Source: an uncultured Lachnospiraceae bacterium
Lineage (GTDB): Bacteria; Bacillota; Clostridia; Lachnospirales; Lachnospiraceae
Assembly (NCBI GenBank): GCA_947176505.1
Contig: CAMWQW010000019.1
Coordinates: 1-64,000, forward strand
DNA: 64,000 nucleotides
Direction: 5' to 3'
The notes under the pieces are model-generated. The model saw only the letters and a list, made by a program, of their open reading frames with translations, had not been told where the DNA came from and ran no database searches. The translations under genes and the position numbers were made by a program. Positions 24,066 through 32,589 of the stretch are shown piece by piece (the stretch's first letter is position 1; the number at the start of each line of letters is the position of its first letter).

Positions 24066-25253
24066 CTATGATTTCGCAAACTTCTTCTCGTACTCCTCCA
24101 CCGATGCCATAATCTCCTTGGCGTACTGCGGATATTTCTCCACCAATGCCTTAATTTCTTTCTGTGAACCGCCCGCCACAACTTCTTTGTTATAATCCAT
24201 CCGACGGCGCAGAGACTGCCTTCTGATAATCAGATTATGACGTATCTCTACCATTTCCTTGTGATCCAGAATAGCCTCCGTCTGATGCAGCCACACTGCC
24301 GGGTCTTTAATCTGATACCTCTTTAAAATCTGCAAAAGCTCCTGTTCATTGTAGTCAAGATCCAACTCCGCTCTCCTGAATTTCTCGCGCTCCTCTTTTT
24401 CAATTTTATAATTTTCCCACAATTGCATCAGTTCCTGCGCACTGGATACGCCATACTTCAAATAAAGATAGTCTAACAGATTCGTATTGTTGACATATCG
24501 GATTTTGACTTTATTTTGCAACAGAATAATCTTATTGATTCCGGTCTCCACACGGTGGAGTTCCTTTCTGGCATCCACATGTTTGACGTAAATCACTGTA
24601 ATCGCAATCGCGGCAGCGGCAGCAGTCACCAGATAACCGGCGTGAGTATCCATATCTAAGAAGAACTGCAACAGCAGCAGAAGCAGTATACAGAGTCCAA
24701 GCGCTGCCACACAGATAAACGCCATACCTCTCGTATCCGATATGATATGCATCACTTCATTTTTCCGATACAGGTACGCATGCTTCTCGCCTTCCAGTCT
24801 GTTCAAGTCCTGTCTGATCAGATCCTGATAGTCTTCAGCCTCCGTAAGTTTTTGATAACCCTCTTCAACCTCATCGGCTATCCGCTCTATATGCTGGTAC
24901 TTTTCATCACTAATCCTGCGGGGTCGTTCCATGAAATCAGCTTTACTGTCCTGTAACAGTGACACTCTCTTTGCACATTCCTTAAGCTGTTCACTTTCCT
25001 CCGGAGGAAGCGCCTCTATCTCTTCCATATCCTTCAGATAAGATGTGACCATATCATACTCAAATGTTAAATTCTCCAATTCCCGCGTTGCATCCGCCAT
25101 CCGCTCGAGGCAGTTCTTGACATAATCATTTCTCTGCTCTTTATTATGATAATCAATCTGATGGGAGACCTCTTCGTCCTCCCACTCCTCATCGTGTATG
25201 TCAGATTCATCACTTTTTCGAAACTTATTAATTAAATTTTTAAACCAACCCAT
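24066..25253 (-). CDS. coiled-coil membrane protein, unknown function (fourth gene of the DUF5716/5717-like cluster)
   Basis: A 395-residue, highly charged protein. An acidic N-terminal region (SDESDIHDEEWEDEEVS) and a long coiled coil (about residues 40-165) come before two adjacent transmembrane helices (MAFICVAALGLCILLLLLL and AGYLVTAAAAAIAITVIYV). A second coiled-coil tail (about 215-395) follows. Both ends should be cytosolic, like a hairpin-anchored scaffold. I recognise no family. GGAGACGGCA precedes the ATG, and it lies 24 bases after the helical-repeat gene. Its co-directional position suggests it anchors the complex formed by the three upstream proteins, which is inference. Confidence 0.75.
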   Translation of the reverse strand: MGWFKNLINKFRKSDESDIHDEEWEDEEVSHQIDYHNKEQRNDYVKNCLERMADATRELENLTFEYDMVTSYLKDMEEIEALPPEESEQLKECAKRVSLLQDSKADFMERPRRISDEKYQHIERIADEVEEGYQKLTEAEDYQDLIRQDLNRLEGEKHAYLYRKNEVMHIISDTRGMAFICVAALGLCILLLLLLQFFLDMDTHAGYLVTAAAAAIAITVIYVKHVDARKELHRVETGINKIILLQNKVKIRYVNNTNLLDYLYLKYGVSSAQELMQLWENYKIEKEEREKFRRAELDLDYNEQELLQILKRYQIKDPAVWLHQTEAILDHKEMVEIRHNLIIRRQSLRRRMDYNKEVVAGGSQKEIKALVEKYPQYAKEIMASVEEYEKKFAKS

Positions 25254-25277
25254 TGCCGTCTCCGTTCAAATATACTT

Positions 25278-26159
25278 TTAAGAAACATATTCCCGATACT
25301 TTTCTTTTAATCCGATTGTCAGTTTGTCAATTTCCTGATAATACTGCACATCACTGCCTCCGGTGCCGCTTCCTTCTTCCTTAAATACCTGAAGGGTAAA
25401 GAGCATACGATTCTCATCCGTTCCTTCAAACTGCCCGGAAGCCTGATTCATCCGTCTCTCCACTCTCAGTGATGCATCATGATATTCCGGATGGTCCGCA
25501 ATGAACGTAATATACTCTTTATCTTCATAATGCATACGCTGAGATGCCAGATACATCTCAAGGCTCTCCGCATTCCTGTCCTGACCATACGCCTGCATAA
25601 ACCAATCCGCCGCCTGCTCATACATAAACATTCCGGCACATGTCACTCCCATATTATGCAAAATCGCACTGCGCAGCGTCTTATCTGACTCCGGTACCTG
25701 TTCGATCAGACTGTAATACTGTTTGAGAGCCATAAAATACTTCTTGTTCTGCAGCATATAATCTGCCTTAGCCTTTTTACGCTCGTACGGATTTAGTCCC
25801 TCATTGCTTTTGACAACCTGCTCAGTCTGTACGATCACTTCCTCCGGATACAGATTTACATATTCTAATATTGTTCCCACAAAGGCAACGGCGGAACCGT
25901 TCTGATTCAGCAATGAATAGAGTGTATGCGCCAAATCGTTGAGTCCGCATTGTTCATCCAGCCATTGTACGAGTTCCCGCTGCAGCATATCCTGATCTAA
26001 CAGCTCTGCCTTCTCTACCAAAAGATAACACAACTCTTCTACCGAATACAAGTTTACATAAAATTTATCTACATAGTATGGTTTCAAGGCATATTTGCCT
26101 GTCCCCAGAATAATCTGACTCATGACCGCAGTCACACCTTTCCGTATCTCATCTGTCAT
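25278..26159 (-). CDS. helical-repeat (TPR-like) protein, unknown function (third gene of the cluster)
   Basis: A 293-residue, soluble, mainly helical protein. The middle contains TPR-like pairs: NKKYFMALKQYYSLIEQVP, LHNMGVTCAGMFMYEQAADW and FMQAYGQDRNAESLEMYL. The N-terminal part (PYYVDKFYVNLYSVEELCYL) looks like a conserved head. The start is uncertain: ATG 26159 has no clear ribosome site, while ATG 26123 has AAAGGTG about 11 bases before it. The gene lies 58 bases after the Hsp70-like gene and 24 bases before the coiled-coil gene. TPRs usually bind peptides, so it probably connects partners. Confidence 0.75.
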   Translation of the reverse strand: MTDEIRKGVTAVMSQIILGTGKYALKPYYVDKFYVNLYSVEELCYLLVEKAELLDQDMLQRELVQWLDEQCGLNDLAHTLYSLLNQNGSAVAFVGTILEYVNLYPEEVIVQTEQVVKSNEGLNPYERKKAKADYMLQNKKYFMALKQYYSLIEQVPESDKTLRSAILHNMGVTCAGMFMYEQAADWFMQAYGQDRNAESLEMYLASQRMHYEDKEYITFIADHPEYHDASLRVERRMNQASGQFEGTDENRMLFTLQVFKEEGSGTGGSDVQYYQEIDKLTIGLKEKYREYVS

Positions 26160-26217
26160 CTGTAAGTCCGCAAAAGCATATGCCCTACACGGAATATATT
26201 ACAAAACATAATAAATA

Positions 26218-27525
26218 TCAAGGCACCTCAAAAGTCTGCTCCCATATCTGATCCGTCGGAGGAAACAGCTCGCCAAACCCCAAATCGGTCACCTTAACCT
26301 GCACTTTTTCCGGTGCGCTCATGGACATCTTCAAGCGATATCTCGTAAAAGGCGCGTTACTGCCTCCGGATAACGAAATCTGCCTCGCCTCTATATTTTT
26401 ACCTGTAAGCGGCGTAATCACAAAAGCTATTTCCCGCTCCCCTTCCAAAAGAAATTCACATTCTCTCTCAGCCTCATACCAGTTCTCACCGGCATCCAAA
26501 AGCGCATAATAAGATTCTTTTCCTTGGCGCAATACATTCATACCGATATTGGATTTGAGCTTATCCTTTCCAAGAAAGACATGTCTGCTCCCCACTTCGC
26601 CGGGTTCCAGCTTTTCCATCAAGCCGTAGCACGCCCCCTTACTGAAAAGGTTGTTCCCCTGAAAAACTCTCCTATTATGGCAGAGAAATTGCAGTGATTG
26701 CACATTCCAGTCTTCTCGAAACCCATCTCCCAACAAATATGCCGAGGAAACAATCCTTCCTTCACACAGCCGCTTTAAGATTCCCAGAAATCGTTCATCC
26801 GCCAGACGGTATGCACCCTGCTTCGTCTCTTCCTCTTCCGTATCCTCGGGAATGACTAACGTATCATAAACCTGTTCCTCAATCAGCACTACTATCGGCG
26901 TCGTGCGCTTATTGCACTCCATTCGGTATGTCTTTAATCTCATACCGTCATGCTCGCATGCAAGCGCCTGATAAGTCCATAATTCAGGCGGCTGATGCAG
27001 CATAAAATAATAGAAGCTTTCCGTATGGCTCTGAAAGTAAATCTGCGTCGTCTTTAATCCGAGATTCGCCGATGCCTGTACCAGAATCTCCACCATTCTG
27101 TCATCCAGTTCATCCACTGTGAACATAATCGAATGTATCTTTTCGATTGTAGTGATAAAGTTTAACAGCGTCATACTCCGTTTTAAGAAAAGAGTGAGCA
27201 GTGCCACAGGATCATAAGACTCGCCATCCAGCTCAATCTCCCCACCTTTTCTCGCAAGCTTTAAAAGCCCTTCCACGGGAATCATAGCCTCTTCCCCTGC
27301 GTTCTTGACAGCATCCTTACCGTAAAACCACTGATTAACCCCTTCTCGTTTACATAACATTGTCGGAATATTATACTGTTTTGTACCCACAACGGTAGCA
27401 ACCGTATCTGCATCTTCCTCTCCGTAGACGTAATAGCTAATCTGAGAATATTTCTCCCCCAGATCGTAACCGACCAGAACGCTTCCCTTATGCAGTTTGC
27501 CTTCTTCTTTCCTATCTAAGAACAT
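26218..27525 (-). CDS. Hsp70/actin-fold ATPase-like protein (DUF5716 type)
   Basis: A 435-residue protein whose first 320 residues follow the Hsp70/actin order. There is a phosphate-1-like strand-turn VGYDLGEKYSQISYYVYG. YNIPTMLCKREG and WFYGKDAVKN correspond to the Hsp70 segment with 'PS' and 'VG-AAK'. A helix SMTLLNFI and the subdomain crossing IHSIMFTVDELDDRMVEIL come next. An adenosine-like motif SAYLLGDGFREDW comes before NNLFSKGACYGLM, matching the 'GGSTRIP...AVAYGAA' end of Hsp70. A C-terminal beta-sandwich-like region (about 345-435) replaces the substrate domain. I recall this family as DUF5716. Catalytic residues are altered, so ATP hydrolysis is unproven. AGGAGG precedes the ATG, 8 bases after the 1187-residue protein's stop codon. 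Confidence 0.75.
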   Translation of the reverse strand: MFLDRKEEGKLHKGSVLVGYDLGEKYSQISYYVYGEEDADTVATVVGTKQYNIPTMLCKREGVNQWFYGKDAVKNAGEEAMIPVEGLLKLARKGGEIELDGESYDPVALLTLFLKRSMTLLNFITTIEKIHSIMFTVDELDDRMVEILVQASANLGLKTTQIYFQSHTESFYYFMLHQPPELWTYQALACEHDGMRLKTYRMECNKRTTPIVVLIEEQVYDTLVIPEDTEEEETKQGAYRLADERFLGILKRLCEGRIVSSAYLLGDGFREDWNVQSLQFLCHNRRVFQGNNLFSKGACYGLMEKLEPGEVGSRHVFLGKDKLKSNIGMNVLRQGKESYYALLDAGENWYEAERECEFLLEGEREIAFVITPLTGKNIEARQISLSGGSNAPFTRYRLKMSMSAPEKVQVKVTDLGFGELFPPTDQIWEQTFEVP

Positions 27526-27533
27526 GATGCCTC

Positions 27534-30500
27534 CTAGCGCATACGGAATATTTTATCAACCATATAGTCCTGTCTGTAATACTCTCCAAGCAGACCGCCA
27601 ACCGTATCATAATCATGCAGCGTCTTACCAATCATAATATCATTCAACAATGTGAATCTACTCTCAAAATTCTCCTGTGCAATATCGCTCTTATTAATCG
27701 TGCCGCTCTTCGTCAACTGCTCGTTACCCTCTGACTCCTCAGTAATATAGAACTGAAGACGCTCGCCGAAAAAGAGGATAAATTCCTTAACGCAGATACC
27801 TGCAAACATATCCTTCATCTCTTCCTTGCAATACTCATTCTCCGTATTGTCCCCACTCTGAATCACATAGTGAATCACAGCCCTGCAGCCGGGTTTGGTC
27901 CGATATTCTACAATCGTCTTATCCTGATACTCATCCATCTGAGGTATGTAACCTTGGTATTCTTTGTAGACCGGCAGCACAATCTGTTCCTCCAGAAGCT
28001 CCTTAAGGAAGTTACAACATGCGGCTCTTGACACCTCGTTCTGTTCCTGTTTATCCTCCGCATAATATTGCAGACACGCTATCTTGCACACCGAATGAAG
28101 CGATACACCTTCCTGATACAGCTGCAGTACACTCTGAAAAATATACGGTTCCGTAATATGTTCCTCTATCGCGTAATCGTAGCAGCATTGAGACAGGAAC
28201 GCCGCCTTCAGTCCATCACTGCCGATACCCTTACTGTATGTACGGAAAATCTCCATTTTCTCCCCGACATGCGCTCCTGTATAAAGCATTTGTATCAACA
28301 TGCGCTCGCACAGCGCGTATGTATCCACGCCAAAATCCTTAGCCGCTTTCCATATGTCCCGCATATCCTTGATACTGCCATTTAAATAACGTATCAGATA
28401 TTCCAGTATATTCTCGTCATATTTTCCCTTTTTCACCACATAGAATAAGATACCTGTCATGAGCGGGCTTTCCACTGTCTCTTCTTCATCCAGCAGCCTG
28501 CTGCATAGTTTCGCTAAAATCTTAGCATCCACACCGTATGGTCCATAGCGGCATACCCAATTGTACGCCTCTTCATACATCCCGCGCACTACCATGTAAC
28601 GTATTATTTCCTTGCGGTCTCTTCTGGAAACATCATCCGGCTTAAGTTCCAGCAAATAGTCATCTAGCTCACGCATCCTGTCCTTTTCATAATAGAAATG
28701 CACCAGCATCATACGCATCTCACGTTTCATCATTTCTTCCATCCGGTCAGATCTGGAAAGAAGCAGGACAAAGTCCGCGTTATCGTCACGCACAGTAAAG
28801 GTATTCTGATATTCAAAGCATGTATAAATGGCATATCCCGGATCATCACGCACATAAGGCGCCACCATCAGAGCAAGCTTGGCAGGACTTAGCAGTACTT
28901 CCATACTGTAATCTATACTCACCGTATATCGGTTTCCCTCCCCATCATCCAACAGTACTTTGCAGTCCGAATCATAAATCGGAACCTGCGCCCTGCCGTC
29001 AATCACAGGATATACATGTTCGCCTACGCCATAAGGATACACGAGGATTACCTCTTTAACTTTATCGGATGCCACTCTGATTTCCCGCATGAAAAGGAGT
29101 AAAACAAGCTGTTTCGCGCTTTCTTCATCAACCATTGGCAGACTAATCAGATTTCGATATAGATATGCCAAGTCTTTATTGATCCTGCCTCTCCTGATTT
29201 GTTCGGTCACAAAACGCTCAATCGCCGCAGAATAGTTTACATAAATATCCGGCATTTCTTCCCTATGCCGATACACATAAGCATATAAATACGCTGTAAT
29301 CTCATAATGCAAGTCACTTTGATATGCAAAATACATCAGAATCATCTTTGGCAAAGGACCATTATACTCCAACGAGATGGACATCATATAATATTCATAT
29401 AATCTTGTAATCCGAAGATTCTCTTCCACCCCTGCACGATACCATTCAAAATACTTCTCACCGTAACGGTTTCCTTTGATGAGTAATGTACAGACAGCAT
29501 GGAGGATATCACTCCGGGGATTCATCTCATAACACCCTTTTAAAATCTTGAAAATATTGTCCGAATATGTCTTCTGCTTCTGCGCCAAATACACCACTTG
29601 CAGAATAATCTCTTCTTTCATCAGACCGTTTTTCACCGCAAAAAGCAGTATCTGCTGTTCAAAGGCGTCCAGTTTCAAAAGCATGGGCGGATTCATGCAA
29701 AATAAGTGCCATGCTTCAATATAGATGACGGGTGATGCGCAGTGATAACGGAATAATTCCTCCAACAGCTCCCACTTGTGTGAAGAGTTCTTGACATACT
29801 CCTCGGATAAATACATTAACAGCCACGCAATGCGCCAATTACCTCTGTTACGCTCATAGACATCAGCCACTTCTGCTGCCACATCATCCACATACTCGTC
29901 GTCTTTACTGTACAATGTCGTGAGGTACAAATAATAGCACCACAGTTCCGGGCACTTCTCACGTCTCAGGATTACCTGTTCTTCATGCTTTTCAATCATC
30001 CACTTTGCTTCATTGTAACGCTCCTCGGTCAACAGAATCTGAGCCTGAAACAGTTTGAGCGTAATATCCTTATCATCCAGCTCCATCATACGGTTAAGAA
30101 GCTGATTCGTCTCAGTCATCCATGTCTTAGCGCTGATTTTCCTAAGACGGAATGCTTGATAATATTCCATCATTTCTACCGTAAGTCTGCCTTTTTCTTT
30201 ATGTAATCCCAATGCTTTCCTTCCGGTCATGTGCAGCACAACCGTAACCGGAATCTTCATCACACCATGCTCCTGTACTAACAGAATGGCGCCGTAATTA
30301 TTTCCCGCATGCAGTTTCTCGATATCTACATAGTAATAGACTCTGTAAATATTCCCCAGAAAAGAAGAGTCTGTCGCAGTATCCTCTTCCACCCGCAGAA
30401 ACTCTCCCTCGGTCTCTATTCCCAAATGAGTATATCCCCATCCGTTTCTGCCAACCACTAATGCATAGCGGGTCGTTTGAAGCGGATCCTCTATCTTAAT

Positions 30501-31097
30501 CGATGTTTCCTCCGGTATGTACTCCACCGGCTTTTTCTTATGAATCTCCAGAAGAAATTCTTCGACATTATGCTCATTACCCTTCACTGCCGATAGTCCG
30601 TGGTAAGCTGCAAGATGCTGTTTGTCATTTCCTGTGAACACTTGTTTAAACTCGTCAGAATAGAACAACTTGACCGCTTCATCCCAGTTACTTTTAGCCA
30701 GATTGGTAAAATGGAACAGATTCTTGATATTTCCCAGACTGGATACAATGACTTCGGGCACAATCGTTACCGAAAAAGGAAGATAGTATTCCCCCTGATT
30801 GGAAATCACATTGAAAGCCCCTTTCACCTCTTCGCCCACTTCCATGCCGTGCGCGTCAAAGCGATAGTGAATTTCATCCTGACTTCCGCTAAACGTCTGC
30901 GTCAGACATTCCATACGAAGATCGGAGGACACCACATGACCTTCCGTCACACGTCCTTCCGGTCCATATACCATGAAAAAATCTTCCACTACCGTATCAA
31001 TATGCGTTGATAACTCAATACGCGGACAGGAAAAGTCCAGAGAACCGGTACCAGCATTAAATTTTCCGTTTAAGATCTCCTCAATTACCTGTTTCAC
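27534..31097 (-). CDS. giant beta-sandwich plus helical-repeat protein (DUF5717 type)
   Basis: A 1187-residue soluble protein, first gene of the cluster. The N-terminal 320 residues are beta-rich and look like two or more Ig/FN3-like sandwiches (NGKFNAGTGSLDFSCPRIEL; VKGAFNVISNQGEYYLPFSV; YGAILLVQEHGVMKIPVTVV). Residues from about 325 to 700 and 830 to 1090 form helical pairs like TPR or HEAT repeats (NQLLNRMMELDDKDITLKLF, ILLTEERYNEAKWMIEKHEE). A beta segment interrupts them at about 720-830. The C-terminal 100 residues are beta-rich again. It has no signal peptide or membrane helix. Translation starts at a GTG after AGAGGTCGTTTAAAC. I recall the family as DUF5717, restricted to Lachnospiraceae relatives. 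It may be a scaffold or adaptor for the Hsp70-like protein. Confidence 0.78.
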   Translation of the reverse strand: MKQVIEEILNGKFNAGTGSLDFSCPRIELSTHIDTVVEDFFMVYGPEGRVTEGHVVSSDLRMECLTQTFSGSQDEIHYRFDAHGMEVGEEVKGAFNVISNQGEYYLPFSVTIVPEVIVSSLGNIKNLFHFTNLAKSNWDEAVKLFYSDEFKQVFTGNDKQHLAAYHGLSAVKGNEHNVEEFLLEIHKKKPVEYIPEETSIKIEDPLQTTRYALVVGRNGWGYTHLGIETEGEFLRVEEDTATDSSFLGNIYRVYYYVDIEKLHAGNNYGAILLVQEHGVMKIPVTVVLHMTGRKALGLHKEKGRLTVEMMEYYQAFRLRKISAKTWMTETNQLLNRMMELDDKDITLKLFQAQILLTEERYNEAKWMIEKHEEQVILRREKCPELWCYYLYLTTLYSKDDEYVDDVAAEVADVYERNRGNWRIAWLLMYLSEEYVKNSSHKWELLEELFRYHCASPVIYIEAWHLFCMNPPMLLKLDAFEQQILLFAVKNGLMKEEIILQVVYLAQKQKTYSDNIFKILKGCYEMNPRSDILHAVCTLLIKGNRYGEKYFEWYRAGVEENLRITRLYEYYMMSISLEYNGPLPKMILMYFAYQSDLHYEITAYLYAYVYRHREEMPDIYVNYSAAIERFVTEQIRRGRINKDLAYLYRNLISLPMVDEESAKQLVLLLFMREIRVASDKVKEVILVYPYGVGEHVYPVIDGRAQVPIYDSDCKVLLDDGEGNRYTVSIDYSMEVLLSPAKLALMVAPYVRDDPGYAIYTCFEYQNTFTVRDDNADFVLLLSRSDRMEEMMKREMRMMLVHFYYEKDRMRELDDYLLELKPDDVSRRDRKEIIRYMVVRGMYEEAYNWVCRYGPYGVDAKILAKLCSRLLDEEETVESPLMTGILFYVVKKGKYDENILEYLIRYLNGSIKDMRDIWKAAKDFGVDTYALCERMLIQMLYTGAHVGEKMEIFRTYSKGIGSDGLKAAFLSQCCYDYAIEEHITEPYIFQSVLQLYQEGVSLHSVCKIACLQYYAEDKQEQNEVSRAACCNFLKELLEEQIVLPVYKEYQGYIPQMDEYQDKTIVEYRTKPGCRAVIHYVIQSGDNTENEYCKEEMKDMFAGICVKEFILFFGERLQFYITEESEGNEQLTKSGTINKSDIAQENFESRFTLLNDIMIGKTLHDYDTVGGLLGEYYRQDYMVDKIFRMR

Positions 31098-31138
31098 GTT
31101 TAAACGACCTCTTACACTTTTCTTACATAGTTATTAAA

Positions 31139-31168
31139 ATTATACCATTTATAGGGTGGGCTGTGCAA
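31139..31168 (-). promoter_or_regulatory. sigma-A promoter of the DUF5717/DUF5716-like cluster
   Basis: On the minus strand, TTGCAC (31163-31168), an 18-base spacer ending in TGG, and a perfect TATAAT (31139-31144) give an extended -10 promoter. It lies about 42 bases before the GTG start. No promoter of similar quality was seen between the four genes, which supports one transcript. Confidence 0.6.
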
Positions 31169-31210
31169 CCTTTAATCAATCTGTGCATACCATATTAGGA
31201 AGAGAACACT

Positions 31211-32488
31211 ATGAGGTTTTTTATGGAAGAGCCTATCTTAAAAAGTATGCAGTCCGAAGGAACCGAACAGGGCAGGCTGCAGGTCAACGTTACTGCCAAC
31301 GTTGGTCTGATACCGATTCAAAATGCCAGTATCACCATCTCTTATACCGGCGAACCGAACAGTACCTTAGAAACCCTGACGACAGATTCCTCCGGTCAGA
31401 CTGATACCGTGTCGTTAAACGCTCCGCCCCTCGAATACAGCCTGACTCCCAATTCTCCCATGCCATATGCGGAATATACATTAAACATTACCGCCCCGGG
31501 ATATGAGTCCGTAACTGTATCCGGTGTAGAAATACTACCCGATGTGACAGCCGTACAAAATATCGAAATGACCCCCACCGAGACAGCGCAGGAGCCGGAA
31601 GAAACGATTGTAATCCCGGATCATACCCTCTATGGAGATTACCCACCTAAAATTCCGGAAGATGAAATCAAACCCATGGACGAATCCGGCGAGATTGTCC
31701 TAAGCCGAGTCGTTATTCCGGAATATATCATTGTACATGACGGCGTTCCCTCCGATTACACCGCCTCAAATTATTACGTCAAATATCGTGATTACATTAA
31801 AAACGTAGTTTCGTCAGAGATATATGCCACTTGGCCGGAGAACGCTATCTATGCCAACACGCTCGCCATTATGTCCTTTACATTAAACCGGGTCTATACG
31901 GAGTGGTATCGGAATCAAGGTTATGACTTCACCATCACTTCCTCCACCGCCTACGACCAGAAATGGATGCGCGGAAGAAACATCTACGCCAACGTGGACA
32001 GACTGGTAGATTCCATTTTTGCCAATTATCTCTCCCGTCCCGGCGTACGCCAGCCTATTTTTACATCATATTGTGACGGAAAGAATGTCACTTGTAACGG
32101 CTTAAGTCAGTGGGGTTCCAAATATCTTGGAGATGAAGGCTATTCACCCATCGAAATCATACGTTATTATTACGGAAGCGATATGTATATCAACACTGCC
32201 GTAGCCGTATCCGGCGTACCTTCTTCGTGGCCCGGCTATAACCTGAACGTCGGTGCTTCCGGAGACAAAGTGTTGCAGATTCAGCAGCAGCTCAACCGCA
32301 TCTCCCAGAACTATCCGGCAATTCCACGCATCACGGCAGACGGCATCTACGGTAATAACACCGCCAATGCAGTGCGCACTTTCCAGCGCATCTTTAACCT
32401 GCCACAGTCGGGCATCGTAGATTATCCGACATGGTATAAGATTTCCGAGATATATGTGGGAGTAAGCAGAATCGCGGAACCGTCGTAA
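31211..32488 (+). CDS. SpoIID-domain protein with one PG-binding repeat (paralogue)
   Basis: A 425-residue paralogue of the protein at 7162-9018. An N-terminal beta domain (about 22-120) is followed by an acidic linker. The SpoIID-like region (about 185-335) has VVSSEIYATWPENAIYANT with the likely catalytic Glu203, STAYDQ and GLSQWG...IIRYYYG. One PG_binding_1 repeat (about 345-410) closes the protein; the second repeat and the LysM pair of the longer paralogue are missing. There is no signal peptide. AGGAAGAG precedes the ATG. It is divergent from the DUF5717-type gene. Lytic glycan cleavage in sporulation or wall turnover is inferred from the family. Confidence 0.87.
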   Translation: MRFFMEEPILKSMQSEGTEQGRLQVNVTANVGLIPIQNASITISYTGEPNSTLETLTTDSSGQTDTVSLNAPPLEYSLTPNSPMPYAEYTLNITAPGYESVTVSGVEILPDVTAVQNIEMTPTETAQEPEETIVIPDHTLYGDYPPKIPEDEIKPMDESGEIVLSRVVIPEYIIVHDGVPSDYTASNYYVKYRDYIKNVVSSEIYATWPENAIYANTLAIMSFTLNRVYTEWYRNQGYDFTITSSTAYDQKWMRGRNIYANVDRLVDSIFANYLSRPGVRQPIFTSYCDGKNVTCNGLSQWGSKYLGDEGYSPIEIIRYYYGSDMYINTAVAVSGVPSSWPGYNLNVGASGDKVLQIQQQLNRISQNYPAIPRITADGIYGNNTANAVRTFQRIFNLPQSGIVDYPTWYKISEIYVGVSRIAEPS

Positions 32489-32543
32489 AAAATAAGTAAT
32501 TCTCTTCGAGAGCAGCTTTGCAGGATTCGCTGCGCGAACTCGA

Positions 32544-32586
32544 ATAAAGCCTGCAAACATCACTTTCTCATGTTTGCAGGCTTTAT
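32544..32586. terminator. bidirectional intrinsic terminator
   Basis: A perfect 17-bp stem (32544-32560 with 32570-32586) around a 9-base loop CACTTTCTC. It separates the convergent SpoIID-like and GH51 genes, whose stop codons are close on each side. Confidence 0.75.
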
Positions 32587-32589
32587 ATG

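Noticed and set aside
31168-31194. AC-16-CATACCATA match as a firm sigma-K promoter for the shorter SpoIID paralogue
   Set aside because: The expected start site would fall inside the ribosome-binding sequence, and the AC overlaps the minus-strand -35 element. Kept only as supporting evidence, not as a feature.
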